DNA of 64,000 bases from Xanthoparmelia taractica (Eukaryota > Ascomycota > Lecanoromycetes > Lecanorales > Parmeliaceae). Below, piece by piece: positions 33,389-45,600 of this stretch. Below the pieces are notes generated by a model, which was given only the letters and a program-made list of their open reading frames with translations, had not been told where the DNA came from and searched no databases. The position numbers were made by a program, and so were the translations under genes. How positions within the stretch are numbered: position 1 is the stretch's first letter; each line of letters opens with the position of its first letter. Location: assembly GCA_033085395.1 (NCBI GenBank), contig JANQBS010000049.1:62001-126000 (forward strand), read 5' to 3'.

Positions 33389-34529
33389 TAAGATGACTGT
33401 CCTTTACCATTTGAGCCATATCTATCAACTGTTGGACTGATGATAGAGTGCGTTTGTTGGCACGAGATGCGTCGCCATTCATGAAAAATGCAGTGTAATA
33501 AGACCGCGGTGCTTTGTTCTAATGTTGGTAATCGATAAAGAGATCGGAGGACAATTTTGCCCCCCCGAAGCACAGTCTGGGTCTTCCACAGCGTTGTTAT
33601 ACTTTATTTGTGGAGTGCTGAAGCTTGTGGTGTGCGTTACGTGGTGCAATAGTCAATTATTAAAAACTACAGGAATTCGAGGTCAGATGGGGGAGTCTCA
33701 GATGCAAGGCTAGTCGTTCGCAAGCTTAACCTGCTTGGCTGTTGACTCATATCGACTCGTATACCTCCTACGCATTGTCACGGTAGAACATGGAGCCATG
33801 GATGCAACTTTTGTGGTTGCCCATAGTGCAGATCTCATTCCCAGTGCCACGCAGAGCAAAATCTTTTAGTATATCGGCACAATATTTCTGGTAAGAGTCC
33901 GAAGAGCCATCTGCTGTTGGGAGAAATCACATTTGCAGACTCCAGTCTGCAATCGTCCAATCCCTTGGCTGATTGGGCTACAACGCATCAAGTAGCTACC
34001 CTACAGAATATAAGGAGTAAAGTAGCGTACTTTTCTCTGGTATTAGGTGATGCCTAAGAAATACTTGTCTACACGTTCCACTACGATGATGCAACAGGCT
34101 TAGTCTGTGGCTGATTGGCTGAAACTAGCTTATTAATAGACAAATAAAGCCTTGGATAGCGCTAGTACCTGAGGTTGCTTCAACCCTAAGGTACAACATA
34201 GCCCTACCTACCTTTCTTCCGGAAGGTGGCGGGGGAAGACCTGGGAAAATCTCCTAGTGCGTAGACTGAACCTTAGGCTATCAATCGAGTCTGATAGAGA
34301 CATTGAACTCCGATATGGGTCTCCAGGCCAGATATGATTCTAAAGCAGCCTTCTCCGACGTCTTGGTGCAGAAGCGTTGGCGTTCACGACCTTTGTATGC
34401 CTAGCAATCAGCCTCATGCAGGCGATGGGGCTGAGCAAAAGATGGCACCTATATAGCCTACCATTACATTCAAACCCCAAATTATTCGACATCTACCAAA
34501 GCCTCAGTCCGTAACTCAAGTACAACAGT
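33389..34529. other. Intergenic, no gene seen
   Basis: About 1.1 kb without supported coding sequence. It includes the upstream region of the second HET gene. Confidence 0.5.
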
Positions 34530-36826
34530 ATGTCCGCACTCGAATATCATTTATGGCCCGAGCCAACCGCGCTACAGTCGACTACAGACCGTAACCAGAC
34601 GGTTAGACTTCACGGCCTGTGTACGATGTGTCAGCGCTGGGTCGATAAAGCCGATGTATCGATCTCAAGTGACCGGGTCTATGACCCGCTATATCCATGT
34701 TACTCAGCCGAGCGTAAGCACTACCGATCGAGTCTCGAGCTCGCAGTCTCCTCTGAGAACGGATGTCACTTGTGCAGTATCCTGTGGGACCGATTACAGG
34801 CCAACGCATCGAGCTTGGAATCCCTGAGATTGCTAGAGTCACACCTGCAGGCTGCTTTCATGAGAACGCCAGGCATGATGCCGCATAGCTACGCGCTTAG
34901 AGTAGAAGAGAAGCGATATGGCTTACTCGATGCAGACCTCGTCCTCTATTATCCCCCAAAACATTATGAATTTGGGGAGTCTAAAGAGCCCTGTTGTCTC
35001 CTAAAGTCTTGCTTCATGAACAGGGCTCCGACGGATATAGCTTGGATCAAAATGCATACAGTCCCGTGTTTGTGTATACCTTATGTAGATCGACAGGCTC
35101 TTAAATGCTGACGTTCACTCAGGTCAAGACCTCCCACAAAATGAAGATTTTGCAACGGTCTCTACCGCGTCAGAGGCCTCTTTTTCACAGGCTTCGTGCT
35201 GGCTACGTGATTGCCTCGCTAATCATAGGCTTTGCAGTCAAACAGGAGATGCAGATTTTGCACCACCAACACGGGTTATTGACATAGAAATTCGCGGCGG
35301 AAGACTTTTTCCTCGCATTCACTTATCTTCTAGCGAGGATTTGAACATGAAGTATGTCGCTCTGAGTCACTGCTGGGGTAAGACAAATACAGCAATCTTG
35401 AAAAAAGATACGCTCAGCACTATGACCTGTGGGATCGATTGGTCGAAGCTGCCGAAAACCTTTCAAGATGCGATATATGTTACACGGCGGCTGGGTTTTC
35501 GTTACCTGTGGATAGATTCTCTCTGTATCATACAAGACTCTCCAGAAGACTGGAGCAAGGAATCCGGTACCATGCACACTGTGTACGCTAATTGCGTTCT
35601 CACAATTGCTGCATCATGGGGAAAGGACAGTGGGACAGGGCTTTTCATTGAAAGAAAGCCCTTGAATCAGCAACCGTGTAGGATCTTCAGAGACGCATGT
35701 ACTGGAGTTTACAAAGAACAGCATCGATCACAATGTCCAAAATCTTGAGAAGAGAGCTTGGGCTCTTCAAGAACGATATCTTCCAGCAAGAGTCCTGTCC
35801 TACAGGTCTTTCGAATTGGAATGGGACTGTCTTGAGAGTCACGGAAGTGAATCGTGGCCGACACGACTCAGAAGACGAGTAGAGACAATGGTAGCCGAAG
35901 ACATCCAAGGACATTGGATGTACAAACCGGCAAACACTGCTTTCCGACAAATCAGTCTATTGAAAACGCGTTCGGGCAGATCCGACCTAGATTATATGAT
36001 TGATTTCTATTCTCACTGGAAGGACATCCTCGAAACATATACTCAGGCGCGGCTGACAGTTCAGAGCGACGTCCTTGTCGCTTTTTCCGGCATAACGAGA
36101 AACGTTGAGAAGTGGACCGGTCTCACCAATATCTTCGGAGTGTGGAAGGAGCTTTTACCATTAGATCTACTCTGGGTATGCGCGACCGAACCATTCCAAA
36201 CCGTTAGATATCCCTCTGGCCCAACCTGGTCCTGGGCGTCGTGGGTAGGTATAGGAGGCATGGCATTCGGCGCGCGCTTTTGCAGGGAGCTTTACTATCG
36301 CGGATTAGGCGATCAAGTGCATGTCAAAGCTCGCGTCATATCTCTTGATCCGCCTTCGGCAGTATCTGGGAGCCATATGAAAATAGAGATCCAGGGACCC
36401 CTGTTCTGTACCAAGATCTTGTCGAGTACCACGTCAGCGCCGAAACACAAGTTGGAAGGCATAGCAGGGAGTGTTTGTTCAATTGACTGGTCAGACGAAT
36501 ATTTGTCTAAAATTGACTCGCCAGACGAATATTTGTCTAGTGGGAATGTGTCTTGTCTTTTGATTATGGAGCTAAAGTATTTCAGACCTGTTAAGGTAAA
36601 ACAGGTAGGTTCAACCCTCCTTCTCCTCAAGCCGGAGAAGGGAGGATACAATCGAGTTGGAGGCAGGACAAAGCTCGGTTTGATCTTGTCTCGCCCCGAG
36701 CGTGTGAAGGAGGAGTACGTTCGAATTGGAGTCTGGAGACAGCATGTCGAGCCGTATGACACAATGGAGGAGAAAGACAGATGCCCAATCTTGAACATGA
36801 AGGAGAAGACCATCTTTCTGATATAG
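34530..36826 (+). CDS. HET-domain (heterokaryon incompatibility) protein, three exons
   Basis: Predicted exons are 34530-35073, 35123-35675 and 35722-36826 (733 residues). Intron 1 (49 bp, GTATAC...TCAG with a CTGAC branch) is well supported. Intron 2 (46 bp, GTGTAG...ACAG) has a weak donor but is in phase and restores NLEKRAWALQERYL, a key HET block; a frameshift in place of an intron is possible. An N-terminal Cys-containing segment (LCTMCQRW, GCHLCSILWDRL) precedes the HET core (YVALSHCWG, GFRYLWIDSLCIIQDS, MHTVYANCVLTIAASWG). The C-terminal half ends KEKTIFLI and contains PTWSWASW, a frequent late block of this subfamily. A 10-codon in-frame tandem duplication lies at 36482-36541. Role in non-self recognition after hyphal fusion is inferred from the domain. 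Confidence 0.8.
36482..36541 (+). repeat. 30 bp tandem duplication inside the HET gene
   Basis: Two adjacent 30 bp units code for IDWSDEYLSK and IDSPDEYLSS. They differ at about five bases, and the second 15 bases of each unit (GACGAATATTTGTCT) are identical. The duplication keeps the frame. Confidence 0.85.
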
Positions 36827-39393
36827 GATCAACAAAAAAAATGTCCGACACAAGCACATGGACAAAGTCAACGCTACAACAAGCTCTATCACACTCTATA
36901 CCATACTTCTTCCTTCTTACAAGCGACCAATCCGCCTCGAGGGCACTGCATACATCCACCCTAAGCTCCTTCCGATAATCCGGTCTACCCATCTTTCAAT
37001 GTCAGCAAAACGCCGCAAAAATCATACGTGCATCTCGATCAACTCACAGGTTGCCAATCCACGCAACAACACCAGCAATCCTACATTACGAGCTCCCATC
37101 TTCTTTCTTTCCTCCTTAGGTACAAACAGGGCATTAACCAAGCAACGAACAAACAAAAATAGATTTCACTCTTCATACCGACCCAGACCAAAAACGTACG
37201 AAGATAATTACTAAGATGGCCCCCTCCTTTCCCTCACTCCACCTCCCCTCCACCCTCCTTTCCTCCCTCCCTCCCTCCCTTATCAACCTGTTCCAGCTCA
37301 TCCCACACATCCCTCCCTACACCCAGCCGTGCTCACGCACCCTGCCCCCTCATCACCCATAGGCCTTTCCTTAAGCCCCATCCATCCATTCCCATCACAA
37401 TGCAGATAGGTACACCATCACTCTCCCCACCGCGCCAATCAGCTATGATGTTATCAACACAAGCCCCGCTGCTGAACAGGATTGTTAGGATCTCGAAGCT
37501 CTCATTCTTTTCTTTTCGCGCATCACCATAACTTTCCCTTTTTCGCCACGTTAATGAAGGCCGCGTACGGACGGTTCCATTTCATTTCCAATGATCGTTT
37601 CTTCTTCTCTTTACTAGACTACCCTAGATACATGAGAACACACCCGGAGAACCCTGCTGCTTACCTATCAAATCCCAGCGACAATTCCGATCCCCCAATC
37701 CACTTATCATTAATGCAGTATCCCTACCCAGTCCCGTTCCATTACCACCCACTCCCTTATGCACTCGCTTACTTACTTATAACATTTTCCCCTACGCCCT
37801 TTTCCTCTCAAATAAATAAGAAGTAGAGGAAATGATAGATAAAAGAGCCCTCTTATTCAAACACCATCACCTAAACCTACTTACTGTTCATAATACTCAA
37901 GATGGCGCCAGTAAATCAAAATAAATCAAACCAAACCAAACCAAACACGCAAGCAAAGACAGATTTCCAAATCATCCAAAAACACGATCCAAGAACCAAG
38001 TGTACGGTTAAAGCTTCCCACAGAAATTTGCGATAGAATATGATTATAATACGATATCAATGCCAAAAATCCAAAGTGAAAGAAAGACATAGTAAGGAGG
38101 TGTCGATAAGTAAAGGAAGGAAGGGAGGGAGGGAGGGAGGTAAAGTAGATAGATGGCAGACAAATCAGATAAAAAAAAACCAGAGAGACAATAACGGTGA
38201 CGGTTACTCGGGCGGGGATGTGTGAGAAAGATGTATATATAATCACTCACGTATATACACATATACCTACTCAGCTCCCTACCTCCTTACATATCAATCA
38301 ATCAATCAATCAACCAACCAACCAATCTCTCCTCCCCATCTCTTCCCCTCCCCCCCCCCCTCTCTCTCTCTCCACATAACCCCTATAACTAGCCTACCTC
38401 TCCATCCCTCCCCCTCTCTCCATCCTCCTTCCCCCTATCCCTCTCTCCCCCCCTCTCTTCACCCCCTCCTCTCTCTCACCCCTCTTTCCCCAAAATCCGC
38501 TCCCCACCACAGACCCCTCTCATCTTACCTCCCTCACACCTTCCTTCCTTCCTTCCTATCCACCAACGTCATCATCATCATCATCATCATCATGACCCGT
38601 TCGCTACGCCCAAAAAACGCACAGAGAGATGGAGAGCAGAGATAGATAGATAGATAGATCTTTCCCTCTCCCCCTAATTAATCGAGTCGAATCGAATCGG
38701 ATTGGGTAATCCATGTGACTGGGTCTCTAGATGAGGTGAGGTGAGGTAAGGTGAGGTGAGGTGAGGTGAGGTGAGGTGAGATAAGATCAATAGATAGAAA
38801 GAGGTAGAGAGAGGTAGAGAGAGGTAGAGAGAGATAGAAAGGAAGATAGGGTAGGAGATAAAAAGAGACCGAACGGGTATATGCGAGGAGGGGGATATTT
38901 AAAAAGAATTGGGGGGAAACAGAACTTGGGTAGAAATGAGATGTCAGGGATGCAGCAGGTAGGTAGGAGATAACTGGCCCGAACGGTGGTAAGCGAGGAA
39001 GATGTAAACACAGGGGGGGAAATAACCGGGCAGAAACGAGATGTCAGGGATGCAGCAGGTAAGTAAGCATCGGCAAAGTCAGGTCACTTGAGCCGAGTCG
39101 CCGGAGAAAATACAACGAGAGGAATTGTCTCGATGATCAATGTGTTTGAATAGTCCGAAGAATGCGTTTTATAGGCTATGAATCCTGATACGCCTATATC
39201 CTTTTAGTGCTTCCCAAAGAGTCTATACAATACAGAGAACCCGCACATGGCCCCGTCTCAACACCTGTCCCAGTATGGATATCCCCATACTAAGCGGCCC
39301 CTATCGCTTCCTCGTGGGTACCATCTGTCGTCCTAAAAGTCCCTGCTCCCCTTTTTACTCACTATAAACGCCGTGATTTTCCCGTCCACTGTA
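36827..39393. repeat. Low-complexity, microsatellite-rich tract
   Basis: About 2.6 kb without a gene. It holds C/T-rich runs (37200-37350, 38330-38530) and a GGGA run at about 38119-38141. ATCA/ACCA repeats lie at about 38293-38325 and (CAT)n at about 38569-38593. (GGTGA)n lies at about 38733-38780 and GAGGTAGAGA repeats at about 38800-38832. From 38851 to 39064 a unit of about 100-112 bp is imperfectly duplicated; both copies contain ATGTCAGGGATGCAGCAGGT (38941 and 39041). The stretch next to velB is its 3' flank. Confidence 0.7.
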
Positions 39394-40901
39394 TCATTCA
39401 TCATCATCCCCCTCCCCGGGCCTCCTCTCATTGCCTCTGATCCCATCTTTCCGTATCGGGATCTTGATTCCCTGCGTAGCGAAGCACTTGCTCAAATTTG
39501 TGCTTTCAATCACCCCGGGAAACTTTTTCGCTGAATAGACATCAAATTTATCACTGAAGCACGACGCGAGGACGGGCGCCGAGGCGGTGTTGAGGGTTTG
39601 AGCGGAGGTGGGGGAGCCTACGTTGACAAAGTTCATTTTCAGTCTGTTCAAGGAGGTTAGCTTTGGCGCGTGGATACGATTATACCGAACCGATGAAATA
39701 GTAACATACCGAAAAGAACCCTCGGTGCGCACACTGAGATCTTGCAGGATGAACCAGACCCCAATCTCGTTGTTCGGGTTTGTGAGTTTGAAGGCGCTTA
39801 CGCAAAGGCTGCCGATGAGATTGCGCGTGAACATGCCACTGGCCTGAGAACGAGGATCGCACGAAGGAGCGCTCAGTTGCGATGGCGATAGCAAGGGGCC
39901 TTGACTTTGTTGGAGGTGCGACTGGTAGCCTGTTGGGGTTATCGGGGTCGCTGTAGGCGTACCGTAGTAACTTGACTGCTGATGCCCGGATGGCGGTGGT
40001 GGCGGCGGCGGTGGTGGTTGCGATGTTTGAACTTGTTGAGAGTACTGATGTTGGTGGTACTGAGACGATGTGTGCTGGTAGGCAGAGACGGGAGGAGGTG
40101 GAGGAGGCTGGCTATAAGTTGGTGGAATCGGACCTTGCTGGAGGGTATTGGAAACGTAGGAAGGCGTATCATCGACCGGTGGGGGGTACGAGGAGGACGT
40201 GGCAGCTGATATCGAGGGAGAGGTTGCCGAATGTCGGACGAGATTGACTTCCTTTTGAGCGTCTGCCGACCAGAGATCGACGGTGAGGACGAAGTAGGCG
40301 GTATCGATATCACTGTCGGAGATACAAACTTCAGCTCAATGCTGCAATGAATGTTCGAGTTTGTTCGACATGAAATCAAAGGCTGCTGAATGAAAGGACA
40401 CTGACTTTATGTCCAATTCCTTGTGAGTGTTTGCGTCTTTGACCACGAGTCTGACACAAGGCGGTGGTGTGATAGGCCGTCTGTCCTGTGCCGCGCCAAG
40501 GATCAGCGATGGCTGTCTTGATGCATCTGAGACCGGCTCCAATTAATTGGCTTGACTTACCTTGTCTCCAAAGCCACACATGCGAGCGCGGACCGGCTGT
40601 TGAACAATGTCCAAGCTGTAGCTTTTGATCAGAGGGCTCCCCTCTTCTGACGCCGATATCGCCATCAGACGTACCTGTATATGCGACCATTGACCACTGT
40701 ACTTGTCGGGGAGGCTTCTGACATGTTTTGTGGAGGTAGGCTGAGGCTGGGGCGGACGGCAGTTGAAGCAGAGGTGGGAGTTGGGTATGAGAGGCCGTTG
40801 CTCTCTTTAGTACTGATGAGAGTGGCGACGTCCATGGATGGCGGAGTGTTGAATGATGGCGGTGCGGGTAGTGGAGGTTGTCGCTCATGTAGGAGCGACA
40901 T
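39394..40901 (-). CDS. velB: Velvet factor VelB, five exons
   Basis: Predicted exons are 40901-40675, 40621-40561, 40485-40406, 40312-39710 and 39643-39394; introns are 53, 75, 93 and 66 bp, giving 406 residues. VelB binds DNA through the velvet fold and pairs with VeA (with LaeA) or VosA to couple light, development and secondary metabolism (established in Aspergillus). The first part of the velvet domain is read across joints as YSLDIVQQPVRARMCGFGDK then DRRPITPPPCVRLVVKDA, continuing KELDINDIDTAYFVLTVDLWS. A Gln/Pro-rich insertion (with a run of Pro) splits the domain, as is typical of VelB and not of VosA. The second part has NLIGSLCVSAFKLTNP, GVWFILQDLSVRTEGSFR, VYSAKKFPGVIES and LSKCFATQGIKIPIRKDG. 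The N-terminus is Pro/Ser-rich. Confidence 0.93.
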
Positions 40902-42612
40902 GGCCTGCCGGAAGGGATGACTTGCTTCGGGCGGCTAAGGATGATGATAATAATAATAATACTAATGGTAATAATAATAATTGTAGGGATTAAGGTAGGG
41001 GGTAAGGGTGTAGGGGTAAGGGTAGGGATAGGGATAGGGATAGTGGGGAAGCGCCTTCCGAATTGACAAGTGTCGGCATGAAGCGAGATGATCGTCCGAG
41101 ATTTTGGGTCAAAAATTGATAGTACGTATAGTAATAATGATGATGATAATCATGAAGAGTTGATCACTTTGAATATGATTGAAATGGAACAATATATGTA
41201 AGGGAAAAAAAGCGTTGGCGATATCAGAGGTAAATCTGACGAAGAAGAAGAAGAAGAAGAAGACGATGATATTTATGTAGTTGAAGGGAAAAAAAAGAAG
41301 AAGAATATGAATAATCTATAAAATATAATATGGTAAAGCGATGGGTAGAAGTAACTTTAGATGTTGACGTTGTGGAAAAGGGCAGCCATTCAAAGGGAAG
41401 CCCAATCTCTCGTCACGGAATGCCGGAGCTTGTACCCCCCCCCCCTCCCCAAAAGTCCATCATTCCCCTCCCAGTGGGGCTACATGACTCGGGGAGGCTT
41501 GAAGGATCAACCCATCTGAACCATAACTGCGGGCTCGACGCCAACCCTAAAATCAATTAGACTCGGCCCGCTTCCAGGGTTCAAGGGGGGTTCAAGCATG
41601 AAGTGGCGTGCACCGGCTGAGGGGAAAAAAAAAGGGAAAAAGAATAAAAAAAAACATGGGGCCCGCTTCCTTTGGCTTCCTTAGGCCGGGGGCACTTCCC
41701 CTCTTTCCTTCCCCCTAATGGCGCAATGCCCATTAATCTTGCATATCAGCTTACTTTTAAGGTAGAAACCTGGATCAAATCAATCTCACCCCAACAACGT
41801 TCACGCATTGCAGCCAGAAAAGTCACACCTTCACACCCTCTCCACCTATCACCACTTGCTGCCCCAATCCCTAAGAGTCTAGACCAATCTGACCCAAATC
41901 CTTTGCGGCTCAGCGAAAGGATTCCCGCCTAGAACCCTCCCCATTTCCCGTCTCCGGAAAAACAACTACAACGGTACAACCCTAAACACCCACCCAACCG
42001 GAAACCCCATCTTCATCCCCTTCAGGAAGCTGCATCGCTCATCTCCTACCAAGTACCCTTCATCAAATCCTACCGCGTACCGCACATCACCACACTGGAA
42101 AATCATTCATACCCAAAGGTACTTCTATTCTTCCCCGACTCAAAGACGGAATTGTTATTTCTATTCCTTCGTGCCCAATCAGCATCCTCCCTCGGGCCCC
42201 CTTCATTGGAATATCGGGTATCTATACTACAACTGTATCTCACGCCCTATTCCCATACAAATCGAATGGAAAACATAAAATGGGGACAAGGCGCCTATGC
42301 GCACCCGTCCCTCCCTCGTAAATGCGTACATCTCATCCAGACTCCACATCCCCGGGCAGGAAAGAAACCCCCACTCGCTCGCTCGTAGATGCGCCTTTCA
42401 GCTTTAGAGTACATCATCAAACGATGATCATAATCATACCGGCGCCGGGATAGATAAAGAAAAATTCTGAGTGCCTTTGCATCGCTGCGTGCGACTATAC
42501 TTTCTCTCGGGCAGCCGCTCTATTTTGGGGTGTTCTGCAATACTGGACGTATATCTGGTTTAAACGCGGGAAGCTCAAGTCGGCGCCCAATGGTGTGGAC
42601 GAGGGAGAGGCT
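40902..42612. other. Intergenic with microsatellites and telomere-like words
   Basis: The region upstream of velB. (AAT)n lies at about 40945-40981. A series of GGGTAAGGG, GGGTAGGG and GGGATAGGG words at about 40990-41043 resembles variant telomere repeats. (GAA)n lies at about 41240-41272, and a C10 run near 41436. No gene supported between 41070 and 42612. Confidence 0.55.
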
Positions 42613-45600
42613 TCAGGAGGCCAGCTTGACGAAGTGCTTGTTCCATATCCAGCCGACCATGTTGTCCGAGTCATCTTGATTCTTGGCCAGCCATAGCTCG
42701 CCCTTCTCGCCAATGACATCAAAGATCTGAGGGAGTCCGTTAGCACTGCGTGACTTTGCCCGTCAGAAACACTTACTTCTCCGGCAACGTAGGTCAGATA
42801 GGGATAGCCTGCCTCTTTCCGTGCACGATCAATGTTGAACTCGTAGACGCTCGCTGCAAGGAAGATAACATTGAAGTCTTTCTGCGCTTGCCCTGGTGCT
42901 GGAGATTGATTGCGAGGAGAGTCTGACATGGGCATGGCCGAGGAGAAGAAACCAGAATATCGGCCGGAAGGAGAAGCGGTGCGTTGCTGAGAGCTGGGAC
43001 CACTCGGAGGATACGTACTTCCAGACGAATCCCTACCGACACGCGTCGAGTCCTCACTAAAGTGGCTAACGCTAGAATGGTCAACACTTGGACGAGAAAG
43101 TACCGGCGACGGCTCCGTGAAAGTTCGAGGGGCGGCTGTGATCATCCGTCCAGGTGTCGAATTCACAGGCGTCGTGCTGTTTGAGTAAGAGCGGTAGCTG
43201 CCAGGTACCTCTGGCGTTCGTGGACTATGGCCCGAGAGGTTGGAACTGGCCCGCATGCGGCGACTGGGTTCCACGTAATTCCCTGTAGGTTGCCCTACAG
43301 GCGCAAGCTGAATCCCATCACCAATTGTAAAGAAACTTCCACTGCTTCGACCTCCGAAATCCGGCTTCGGCAGAATAGGTGACTTATCGCTGCCGACGGA
43401 AAGTGTTCGCCGTTTCGAGAGTTCCAGTGACGAACCTTGCCTCTGAGAGGTGCTGTCCTCACCATTGAAGGTGGTCGAGGGCGAAAGAAAATTGGCGGCG
43501 TCGTTGAGCATGGAACCGTTGCAAATGCCAAGTGAAAGGACTTGAGCTTCGAAAAAAGCAAAGTCACCAGTAAAGGCGTCAATAATGTCTTGCGCCTTGC
43601 TCGGTACCTTGTTATCATCTATCGCTTGGCTCAGCTTCCTTCGCCAGATAATGTGCCATTGTAGTTGAAGCTGAACGAAGTTGTTAAGACAGGCTTCCAC
43701 CAATTTGCCTGTTAAGGAGAACAGCTTCGGCAGCTCGTCTTTGAGGGTATCGTTAACCGCTATGAATTGCTCGCCCTGCTCTACTGTCTTCTTATCTGGT
43801 TTGTCCCCTCGGTCTTTGATGGCTTTGAAACGCGCGTAATCCATGATACGCTTGTTGCGTTTCTGCGTCAACTTCTGAGGGCCTTCATAGAGTTTCAACA
43901 GGGTCATCATGGGCTCAATCACATTCTTGCGAACAGCAGCAATCTGGATTTTATTAGCGCTGTTGGGGCAGCGAATAAGTACGACAGAACTTACATGATC
44001 CGTCAGGGCTGTCATCGACATTTCCCTGGTGGACATCCTGAATTTTCGCCACTTGCTCTCGACCTCCGGGTAGCTTGTCTGACCAACATCGATATGCGCT
44101 TCCATTGCTAGAACAAAGTCGCAAAAGCGGTTCATGAATATCTGAACGTCGTTGGTGTACATTTCCACGTCCCTCATGACGACTTGAAGCTGAAAGAAGC
44201 ATGAGCCGAACTTGTCGTAAACCGCTGAATAGGCTTTGTCTTCCACCATATCAGAGAGGCCAACCTGTTGTCTAAGCTTCTCTGTTCGACGACCAAAGGC
44301 TTTGGAGAGGCCAATGCGAACATCTGATTCCTTGCGCTTTCTGTTACTTGTCACCTGTTCCATTATATCGGCCCGCCTCTTCATCTCATTGATCCTCATG
44401 GAGATGCCCTTGATTTCTCGAACAGCAATGTCTAGAGCCGTATAATCGGGATGATTCTCTGGAGTTACTTCCAAAAGCTGTTCCAGTAACAACGGATACT
44501 TGAGTATCCGCTGAACCGGCTTTACCAATAGAGAATCAAGGTCCCAGGCAGAAGTTAGATCATGAGCATAAGCTCGGCATTCTTTGAGCCAGATCTGCAC
44601 CTTGGGATTCTTCTGCAGCACTTGGAGCTTTTGATTGGCAGCATCATGATTCTTCAAGTACTCAGCATACACCTTCTCCATGTTGGCCATGTGATGGCCA
44701 AAGGCCTCCCCAATGAAGGTCTTGCGGTCCTTATCATCATCACTGAGCTCGACGCCATTGATTGAGGACTGATCATCGGTATTCCCGCTATAAGACGTTG
44801 CATTACTCACACGGTTGCTCCGCCATCGTTTGGACTTTGGCAACACATAGATTGATTTTGAAGCTCCCTTCAAAGCGTCGAGGAAATTGGTCGAGAACGC
44901 GACGATCTGGTCAGAATTGCCGAATAAGGTCTTTACATCTTCTGCCGAAATGATTATGACATTCGAGGTGCCCTTGTATATGTCGTCAACTACCTTCATA
45001 TCCTGGCCGAAAGAATGCTCCGTGTCAACTATTTCCTTGATGATATGCCTACGTCTCGTCAAGCGCTTCTGGTCTGGAGACGGCGATGAGGTTTTCGAAG
45101 TGGATTCCGTTGAGACTGACGGTCCCTCCACGCTTGGTCGGCCTTCAAACATAGAAGAGGGGCCGGATGGCTGCACAGACGAATCCACTGACCCAGAAGG
45201 GCGTGGTAGGTCCTGGCTGGGGATGGAGGGCACCATAGCATCATTAATGGGGGATTTGTCAGGGCAGACGCTCGAAGTGACGGGATCGGTTGGGGGTGGT
45301 GGCGGCGAGTGAATGGGGAGTGGGGGTGGAGGTATCACTGGAGAGTCCTCTTTTTGAGGTGGCATAATGTTGATTGCTAGTCCAAGTCCTCGAATCGGAG
45401 GTAATTGGGGACGAGAGTCCGCAGCTAGCTGGCCCGCCTGGTTGGGCATCTGTGTCGTTTCGTCCTTCAATGTTTTCCAGTCTTTTGGTGGTAACGAAGG
45501 TTTCTCATCGATGGGACTATCTACGGCTTCCGCTTGTAGATAGATCCCGCCGAGTGACGGTGACATGTTCCAGTCGTCCGGTCCAGTTAGGCTAGCCCTG

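Noticed and set aside
38281..38340. Possible CRISPR-like regular repeat
   Set aside because: These are simple ATCA/ACCA microsatellites with no spacers, in a eukaryotic genome.
40990..41043. True telomere array
   Set aside because: Units vary in length and sequence and the tract is internal and short, so it is at most telomere-like.
42495..42612. Extension of the RhoGEF frame to 42495
   Set aside because: The read-through tail is the antisense-like, unspliced version; splicing at 42777/42726 gives a proper SH3 end and stops at 42613.
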